From: Mesorhizobium sp. RMAD-H1
GTDB lineage: Bacteria > Pseudomonadota > Alphaproteobacteria > Rhizobiales > Rhizobiaceae
Assembly (NCBI RefSeq): GCF_014191375.1
Contig: NZ_JACHWN010000015.1
Location: forward strand, 1-52,279
Direction of reading: 5' to 3'
DNA: 52,279 nt
Each line of letters starts with the position of its first letter. The stretch's first letter is position 1. Shown here in pieces: positions 46,839-52,279 of the stretch. Below the pieces are notes generated by a model. That model made no database searches, was not told the DNA's origin, and saw only the letters and a list, made by a program, of their open reading frames with translations. Both the position numbers and the translations under genes were made by a program.

Positions 46839-47113
46839 CCGCCTCTGCTTCTCGATTTAGGAAAATTGAGAACGGAATTGGGGTGAAAATACCGCAGTTT
46901 GAATAAGTTTGCGGTGTTTTCCACCAGATTTATCTGGCGGGATCGGGAGGGCCGGGCTCTTGGCTGGCTTTGTTCGGCATCGCCGAAAAAAGCTATGAAA
47001 ATTTCGCGTTCCGGTGCTGGACAGCCCGGAATTAAATGCTATAACCCACGCGCTTCCGGCGGATTGCCAACCCCGCCGCTTCGCCTGATCAACCGGTCTG
47101 GACGGAGCAGGAT

Positions 47114-47189
47114 GCCCAGGTAGCTCAGTTGGTAGAGCAGCGGATTGAAAATCCGCGTGTCGGTGGTTCGATTCCGCCCCTGGGCACCA
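47114..47189 (+). tRNA. tRNA-Phe (anticodon GAA)
   Basis: The acceptor GCCCAGG pairs with CCTGGGC, the D arm is TAGCTCAGTTGGTAGAGCA, and the anticodon stem GGATT/AATCC encloses a loop with anticodon GAA. The T arm contains GGTTCGATTCC. CCA is encoded at 47187-47189. Its 3' end is the probable integration site of the island that follows. Confidence 0.97.
47165..47189 (+). other. Candidate attachment site (attL) in the 3' end of tRNA-Phe
   Basis: P4-type integrases usually recombine within the T arm and 3' end of a tRNA gene, and the integrase starts 161 bases downstream in the same direction. The matching direct repeat (attR) would lie outside the window, so the exact core cannot be defined. 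Confidence 0.45.
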
Positions 47190-47302
47190 TTACCCCTTCC
47201 CATAGCTTCTCACGGCGTCTTTCTAATCAAGAAAAATCAATGGGTTAGCTGATTTTCGCTACTCATGACGGGCCACTGCGTACCGTTGCAACGCATGAGT
47301 TT

Positions 47303-47352
47303 ATGGGTAACGATCTGGGCATTACCCAATACCCAGGAGGCCCGTTACCCAT
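47303..47352. repeat. TTACCCA-type repeat cluster at the integrase start
   Basis: ATGGGTAACG (47303-47312) and CGTTACCCAT (47343-47352) are perfect 10-base inverted repeats; the second reaches into the ATG at 47351. TTACCCA (47322-47328) and ATACCCA (47329-47335) lie between them. The cluster may bind the integrase, an excisionase or a repressor, and would control integrase expression. Confidence 0.5.
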
Positions 47353-48535
47353 GCCGCTCTCCGACTTCGCCTGCAAGAACGCCAAACCCAAGGATAAGCC
47401 GTATCGTCTCGCCGACGGCGACGGGCTCTATCTTCTCGTCCAAAAAAGTGGCTCCAAGCTCTGGCAATTACGCTATCGCTACCTCGAGAAGGAAAATATC
47501 CTCTCCTTCGGGAAATACCCGCTGGTGTCGCTTCTCGGCGCGAGAGAAAAGCGCGATGAGGCCAAAAGGCTGCTTATTGCCGGCATTAACCCCTCCACAA
47601 AGCGCAAGGAGGAGAAGATCGCAGCCATCACGGAAGCGCGCACCACCTTTGGTCTGATCGCCGAAGAATATATTGGGCGGATGGAGGAACGGAAGGCGGC
47701 GGCCACCGTCACCAAAACCAAGTGGCTCCTCGAAGACCTGGCCAGTCCGCTCGCCAAGCGTCCCATCAAGGAGATCACTGCGGCGGAAATTCTCCAGCTC
47801 CTCCAGAAGATCGAGAAGAGCGGCCGAAGAGAGACGGCGCGGCGTTTGCGCGGCGTGATCGGGAGTGTTTTTCGGCTGGCGATTGTCACCCTCCGTGCCG
47901 AGACTGACCCGACCCTGATCCTCCGGGGCGCTCTCCAGCCGCCGACAGTCACTGGCCGCGCCGCGATCACTGATGAAAGAAAATTCGGCCAGCTCCTCGT
48001 GGCGATCGATGATTACGACGGCTGGCCGACCATCAAAGCGGCCCTCCAGTTTCTCGCCCTCACCTGTGTCCGCCCCGGGGAAGTACGAGGAGCGACCCGC
48101 GACGAGTTCGACCTAAAGAAGGCCGTCTGGCACATTCCGGCCGAGCGTATGAAGATGCGTGCTCCGCACGATGTGCCGCTATCCAAGCAGGCGCTTCTGG
48201 TCTTGGAAGAGATCTGGCCGCTCTCTGAGTACGGCGGATTGGTCTTTCCTTCGATCCGTTCGACCAAGCGTCCGCTTTCGGAGAACGCTATGAATGTCGC
48301 GCTGCGGCGTATGGGCTACGGCAAGGACGAGGTAACCGCCCACGGCTTTCGGGTAACCGCCAGTTCCATCCTTAACTCCCGCAACTACGATCCAGACGTA
48401 ATTGAGGCGGTCCTGGCGCATCAGGACAAGAACGCCATTCGGCGGACCTACAACCGCGCCACCTATTGGGGACAGCGGGTGTCACTGATGCAGGAATGGG
48501 CAGATTTGCTAGACGCACTAAAGGTGGGCCGCTAA
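47351..48535 (+). CDS. P4-type tyrosine integrase
   Basis: 394 residues. The N-terminal DUF4102 arm-binding domain has LADGDGLYLLVQKSGSKLWQ and RYRYLEKENILSFGKYPLVS. The catalytic domain has Arg241 in LTCVRPGEVR, HGFR at 331-334, His357 in LAHQD and the nucleophile Tyr367 in RRTYNRATYW. It inserts and excises the island by recombination at tRNA-Phe. AGGAGG lies about 9 bases before ATG 47351, between repeat elements. The catalytic residues are intact, so it may be functional. Confidence 0.93.
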   Translation: MPLSDFACKNAKPKDKPYRLADGDGLYLLVQKSGSKLWQLRYRYLEKENILSFGKYPLVSLLGAREKRDEAKRLLIAGINPSTKRKEEKIAAITEARTTFGLIAEEYIGRMEERKAAATVTKTKWLLEDLASPLAKRPIKEITAAEILQLLQKIEKSGRRETARRLRGVIGSVFRLAIVTLRAETDPTLILRGALQPPTVTGRAAITDERKFGQLLVAIDDYDGWPTIKAALQFLALTCVRPGEVRGATRDEFDLKKAVWHIPAERMKMRAPHDVPLSKQALLVLEEIWPLSEYGGLVFPSIRSTKRPLSENAMNVALRRMGYGKDEVTAHGFRVTASSILNSRNYDPDVIEAVLAHQDKNAIRRTYNRATYWGQRVSLMQEWADLLDALKVGR

Positions 48536-48537
48536 TC

Positions 48538-48916
48538 TTATGCGCATTCTACGGCAGGCACGCTGCTCTCTAAGTTGGCGTAATCGTCACCAACGGCTTT
48601 CTCTTTTGAGAGAGATAGCAATTGGTTCTGGAAATTTTCTCGGCGTAATTGCTCAGATTTTGGTGGCGCTCCGTAGTGTAGGTAGTAACCATCGGAGAAG
48701 TCGCCGAAGTCCTCCTTGAGAATGAATGTCGAGATCAAGGCCGCGAACAGGACACTTGTTTCTGCATTCCTTCGGCGAGCGCAGACGAGCCCAATTGCGT
48801 TTGACGACGGTCCTCAATTCCGACGGGCCATAAAGCCACTCTACTGCTGAAACGAAGTCGGCGTCGATTGAATTTGCAATGAATAATTGCACCCGATAAG
48901 CTCTGAATCTGTGCAT
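48538..48916 (-). pseudogene. Probable frameshifted hypothetical gene
   Basis: On the minus strand the frame from ATG 48916 (MHRFRAYRVQLFIANSIDAD, then VEWLYGPSEL) looks coding but loses character after about 48815. A second frame then carries a coherent continuation (IGLVCARRRNAETSVLFAAL, then FILKEDFGDFSDGYYLHYGA) to the TAA at 48538. Joining them gives one protein of about 125 residues, so one frameshift between 48816 and 48790 is the simplest reading. No family is recognised. The 3' ends of this gene and the integrase converge. Confidence 0.35.
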
Positions 48917-48926
48917 GGGGGCGTAG

Positions 48927-49916
48927 GTGCGAAACTTTTTCGAATCCATTGTTAGACCGGCCGATAGGGGGTCTACGGATAGTCTCTACGCTCTATTCGC
49001 TGTCGCAGTCGGAGTCACGGCGGTTATCTTTTTGGTGGCGATCGTCATCGCTGCGGTGGGAGTAGATGCCGGACAATTCGGCGACTTCTTCGGAGGTACG
49101 CTAAACCCTTTGCTGACGTTCCTCACCTTTATGGGACTGCTAGTTACGATTGTGCTCCAGCAGGCGGAGCTGCGTGAGACCCGCGCCGAACTCATAAGGT
49201 CGGCTGATGCGTTGGAGAATCAGATTAAAGCCACGGACCGTCAGAATTTTGAGTCGACGTTCTTTCAAATGTTGACCCTGCACAATACTATCGTGAATTC
49301 CATCGACCTCCATTACAGCAGGCGAATGTCGTCCGAAGACGGCGAGATCATCAGGCAATCACGCGAAACCAAAGGGCGTGACTGCTTCAGCCAGTTTTTT
49401 GATAATTTCAAAAAAGATTACGAGAGCACTGTTGCCCCGTCTGAAAAAGAGCGGTTTCAAGGCGCCTATGATAAGTTCTGGAGCTACCGACAACAGGATC
49501 TCGCGCATTATTACCGTTATCTCTACAATGTCTTACGGTTTGTCCACGAGTCAAAAGGCATCGAAGACAAACTGCCGTATGTAAAACTGCTTAGGGCTCA
49601 ACTTTCAGATTTTGAGCTGGTGATGCTGTTCTACACAGCGCTCAACAGGCACGGTATCAACTACTGGATTTATATCCACGAGTATCAGATGTTCGATAAT
49701 TTGCAGGAGAGTATGCTTATCGACCCATCCCATGTCGCGCTCTATTCAGAGCGGTCGTTCGGTATGCCGAAACGTCCACCGCCTGTCGACTGGCCTCCCG
49801 CAATTCTAGCGGTTCAGCATGAGGCCGAGAAAAATGCGGAAGCAGGAGAATTCCTACCAGTTGATCGCCAAAATAACGGAAATCGCGATGGGCATCGTCT
49901 TCCAAGCAATAATTGA
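48927..49916 (+). CDS. Putative phage abortive infection protein (membrane-anchored, putAbiC type)
   Basis: 329 residues from GTG 48927. Two N-terminal membrane helices (about 21-46 and 57-77) are followed by a coiled-coil stretch (QQAELRETRAELIRSADALE) and a cytoplasmic domain. The domain contains FESTFFQMLTLHNTIVNSID, YYRYLYNVLRFVHESKGIED and LSDFELVMLFYTALNRHGIN, the block pattern of the putative phage abortive infection family. Proteins of this family are found in defence islands and are thought to stop growth of infected cells. The last 40 residues are polar and look less conserved. Its location in an integrated island supports a defence role, which remains an inference. Confidence 0.7.
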   Translation: MRNFFESIVRPADRGSTDSLYALFAVAVGVTAVIFLVAIVIAAVGVDAGQFGDFFGGTLNPLLTFLTFMGLLVTIVLQQAELRETRAELIRSADALENQIKATDRQNFESTFFQMLTLHNTIVNSIDLHYSRRMSSEDGEIIRQSRETKGRDCFSQFFDNFKKDYESTVAPSEKERFQGAYDKFWSYRQQDLAHYYRYLYNVLRFVHESKGIEDKLPYVKLLRAQLSDFELVMLFYTALNRHGINYWIYIHEYQMFDNLQESMLIDPSHVALYSERSFGMPKRPPPVDWPPAILAVQHEAEKNAEAGEFLPVDRQNNGNRDGHRLPSNN

Positions 49917-50657
49917 GAAGCATTCCGGGCCCTTCCCGGCAAAGATAGAGCGGTTCATCGCGCCAAGTCGCCAGAGATCAGGGCTTGAGCAATCTTGTAG
50001 CTACTACGCCTTCGCATATAAGCAGGCGCTTGAGAACTTGGCCACGCATTCGTCCAAACCAAGTATATCTCCATACCCTCTTCATGCAGATGGCGCGCCA
50101 CAGTATGAAGGTCATCTTTAAAAATGCGCTTATGAGTGCACATTCTGCGTGCCTGCACCGCTGAAGACCGACGGGCACAATTTGCTCGTGCTCTGCTATC
50201 GACTGGATGCGTCCTCATTAAGCAGGGAATATCTCGAGCCCGATGATTCTTGAACATAATACTCCCGATGTCTCCTTGTCCATATCGTCAAGTATGACTT
50301 CATCTGGTGAGGTCTTCCGCTATTCTCAAAACGTTGGCGGCACTCCCTTCGATCGGCTAGATATTTAATTTTGAGGGATTGATTATTGCCTACCATCATA
50401 TCACGGCTTTGGAGGATACAACTGTGACAATGCTTCAAAAAATCGGTAGTTATCCAGATGAGCGTGCATATACCGGAAATTACTGAAACCTGCGATCTGC
50501 GAGGACAGGAACTGCGGCTTGTTCGGTTCAGCACTGAAGCTCGTCCGCTGTGATGTCCTCATTGTTATGCGCCAAAGCATCAGTATAGCTGGTTGCCGGT
50601 TTAGACGTAACTAATCAGCAGCCTCGAACACCAATACGGCCGACCCTTCGAAACCTC
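49917..50657. other. Degraded stretch without a convincing gene
   Basis: About 740 bases with only short, interrupted frames on both strands. The minus-strand frame 50257-49955 contains a stretch with protein-like character (DDLHTVARHLHEEGMEIYLV) but no recognisable domain or upstream start signals. It may be the remnant of a lost gene. An AT-rich area at 50350-50480 may hold the promoter of the next gene. Confidence 0.35.
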
Positions 50658-52256
50658 ATGAGCGATTTCTGGACCTCAACTTACAGCGATTTGTCGAGCG
50701 AATCTGATGTTGAAATGCGTTTCGTTTTGCCGCTTCTTCGCGAATTGGGTCATGAACTGAGCAATATCCGGTCAAAGCATCCGGTAGAATTTCAAGAAGG
50801 ACGGGTCCGACGGGCTGGCAGGAAGCCAGAAGCGGACTTCGTCGTCTATTCGGAATTGCCCCATACGCGCGAAACGGCATTGATTGTCGTCGAAACAAAG
50901 CGAGAAGCTTGAGGCGGGGAAAGATCAGGCGGAATCCTATGCGCAGAACCTTCGGACACCTCTCTTCATCCTGACCAATGGTGTCGATCTTGAGTTGTGG
51001 CAGCTTCAGATCATCGGAGAATCCGATCTTGTTTTGTGCTGTAGTCTTGAGCAACTTGCCGAGAAGCGGGGGGACATAGAAGCGATTGCATCGCGATCTG
51101 CGTTATTGGCGTTGTCCGCCCAGCTTCGTTTCAAGAATCTGGCGACCCTCGCGCAGGACCTTTCCACTTATGTACGTAGCGAGATCGAGAGGTGCCGGAA
51201 GGACTTATGCGGGCACATATCATTTTCCCTGCAACGTTTCGACACTGATGAAGCATCCACTCTTGCCGATCTGAAGGACGGAGCTATCGTCGCAGCCTCG
51301 TCCGGCTATGGTAAAACCTTGCTTGGTAAGGCGATCATGCTGGACGCGCTTGAGCAGAAACTCGCGGCAAGATCTCTTCCGGTGGAAGTGTTCTTGCCGG
51401 ATCTGGCGGATGAAGGATTGGAGCCTTACCTGCTCAAAAGAGTGGCCGCCCACTCTCCCTCTTTCAGTGCAGCCAGACTTCGGCAAGAAGCTCAGTTGAA
51501 CGGCCTATTTGTTGTCGCTGATGGCTTCGATCGCGTGCCGACCTCGAGGCGTGCGGCGGTGACTTCGCAGCTGCGGAACTTTCTCAGAGACTTTCCAAAG
51601 AGCAGGTTGGTCGTCTTCTCTCGACCTAATTGCTTGCCGGACTTGACTTTGCCGTTGGTGAAGCTCGGGAGCTTTTGCGAGAGTGATGTCATTACACTCA
51701 TCGAAATGGCTTCGCCGCCGACGTTCAGAAACGAGCGCTTAAAGCTTCCCGCCCACTTACAGGAAATATGTCGCATTCCGTTGCTTGGCAGCTTGGTGGC
51801 GGAACATTATCTTCAGCATCACCGATTTCCTACAAAAATCAGCTTGCTTTACAAGGAGTGGCTCAACCGGGTGTTGGAGCCATTCCCAATAGTAGACAAA
51901 GCGATCTTTCGTGATTTTCTCGAGCGTCTGGCCGAAAGAACGGTCAAGCAGCCTCTCGATATTGCCGCATGTCTAGAATTGGCTGAAGGCATCGGCCGCA
52001 GAACCTGGCAAGCCTGATCGACGCCGAGGCCATTAGCGTTCGGGGCACGCAAGTCGAGCTCATTCATGAGGGGTTAGCTGATTTTCTTCGGGCACAACGT
52101 ATTGTTCGATTGCCATCTGACGATCTGCAAAAGGCACTTGATCAAATCACATTTGATCCCTCGTCGCTGCTTCCGGGGCTCCTTTGTTGGTTTCCACGCG
52201 GAACTGAGCCGGTTTTTCCACCGAGAAGTGAGCCACCTCTGAGTATGGTTTTCTGA
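50658..52256 (+). pseudogene. PD-(D/E)XK nuclease fused to NACHT/STAND-like NTPase, broken by two frameshifts and truncated
   Basis: Fragment 1 (50658-50912) is an HsdR-N-like nuclease half with Asp60 in RKPEADFVVY and Glu79-Thr-Lys81 in IVVETK. Fragment 2 (from about 50890 to 52017, another frame) continues that domain with GKDQAESYAQNLRTPLFILT. It then has a Walker A loop AASSGYGKTLL, a NACHT-type Walker B LFVVADGFDRV and the sensor LVVFSRP. Fragment 3 (from about 52002, back in the first frame) has VELIHEGLADFLRAQRI, the usual post-NTPase helical motif, and runs to TGA at 52254-52256, after entering a probable insertion sequence near 52200. The two shifts compensate each other. The architecture suggests an antiphage sensor-effector of the STAND type in which the C-terminal sensor is lost. 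Sequencing error at either shift is possible. Confidence 0.7.
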
Positions 52257-52279
52257 TCAGGGTTTGGTCAATGGGCTGG
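52205..52279. mobile_element. Probable terminus of an insertion sequence (IS21-like?) cutting the NTPase gene
   Basis: The reading frame of the upstream gene loses protein character after about 52200, where TGAGCC occurs twice 24 bases apart (52205-52210 and 52229-52234) within a Lys/Pro-poor, GT-rich leader. Repeated short motifs near the tip are typical of IS21-family ends. The transposase would lie outside the window, so this is a tentative call. Confidence 0.35.

Larger units (their letters stand above)
47190..52279. mobile_element. Integrated accessory island downstream of tRNA-Phe (right end outside window)
   Basis: After tRNA-Phe the conserved rhizobial block ends, base composition becomes more AT-rich and codon use more varied. 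The content is an integrase, broken genes, an abortive-infection-like gene, a nuclease-NTPase gene and an insertion sequence end. This is the usual make-up of a tRNA-targeted genomic island with defence cargo. No conjugation or replication genes are seen in the part present. Confidence 0.7.

Noticed and set aside
50196-50534. 112-codon minus-strand frame between the defence genes
   Set aside because: No start signal, mixed composition and no family-like motif; treated as part of the degraded stretch.
47242-52086. A 16-base exact match between 47242-47257 and 52071-52086
   Set aside because: One copy lies inside coding sequence of the NTPase gene with an ordinary protein reading; a match of this length is roughly expected once by chance in a window of this size, and it does not coincide with the tRNA-Phe end, so it is not taken as an attachment repeat.

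Overview
The window reads as a GC-rich alphaproteobacterial chromosome of the Rhizobiaceae type (Rhizobium/Agrobacterium/Shinella/Ensifer neighbourhood). The evidence is the gene order murA, DUF2948, hisD, UPF0262, low-Mr phosphatase, infA, maf, yacG, tRNA-Phe; a glpSTPQUV glycerol ABC operon of the kind described in Rhizobium leguminosarum; and IRO-type (RirA) iron boxes. Genus and species cannot be fixed from the sequence alone.

Layout. 1-3780 (minus): the first 1260 codons of a large autotransporter-like repeat protein whose C-terminus lies outside the window. 4187-4543: a small secreted protein. 4942-8976: a solute-binding protein, an FAD amine oxidase and an ABC permease, followed by a GntR/UTRA regulator. 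An 11-bp palindrome is shared between the regulator leader and the binding-protein leader. 8986-12047 (minus): a tripartite tricarboxylate transporter, tctC-tctB-tctA. 12196-15633: a DUF2161 nuclease-like protein, small hypotheticals, and a cytosolic molybdenum oxidoreductase coupled to a flavin reductase. 15798-24559: glycerol regulon glpR, glpD, glpSTPQUV, closed by a strong terminator. 24649-26336: DUF1403 plus an ScpB-like protein. 26428-27456: a LacI regulator. 27593-31508: ferric iron ABC transporter fbpC-fbpA-fbpB with two IRO boxes. 31618-37349: cecR-ybhGFSR efflux operon with overlapping genes. 37359-38889: two hypotheticals on the minus strand, tRNA-Thr and a small basic protein. 39031-44502: the conserved housekeeping block. 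44594-46838: two convergent Gfo/Idh/MocA oxidoreductases.

From tRNA-Phe (47114-47189) to the right edge lies an integrated accessory island: a P4-type integrase, a decayed gene, a putative membrane-anchored abortive-infection protein, a degraded stretch, and a predicted PD-(D/E)XK nuclease fused to a NACHT/STAND-like NTPase. That last gene carries two compensating frameshifts and appears to be cut by the end of an insertion sequence at the window edge. This island, with two candidate phage-defence genes, is the most novel part of the window.

A cross-cutting observation: the glycerol transporter ATPases GlpS/GlpT and the fused ATPase YbhF show the same asymmetry. One composite ATP site is consensus. 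The other has lost both the H-loop histidine and the LSGGQ signature, so each would be predicted to have one active and one degenerate ATPase site.
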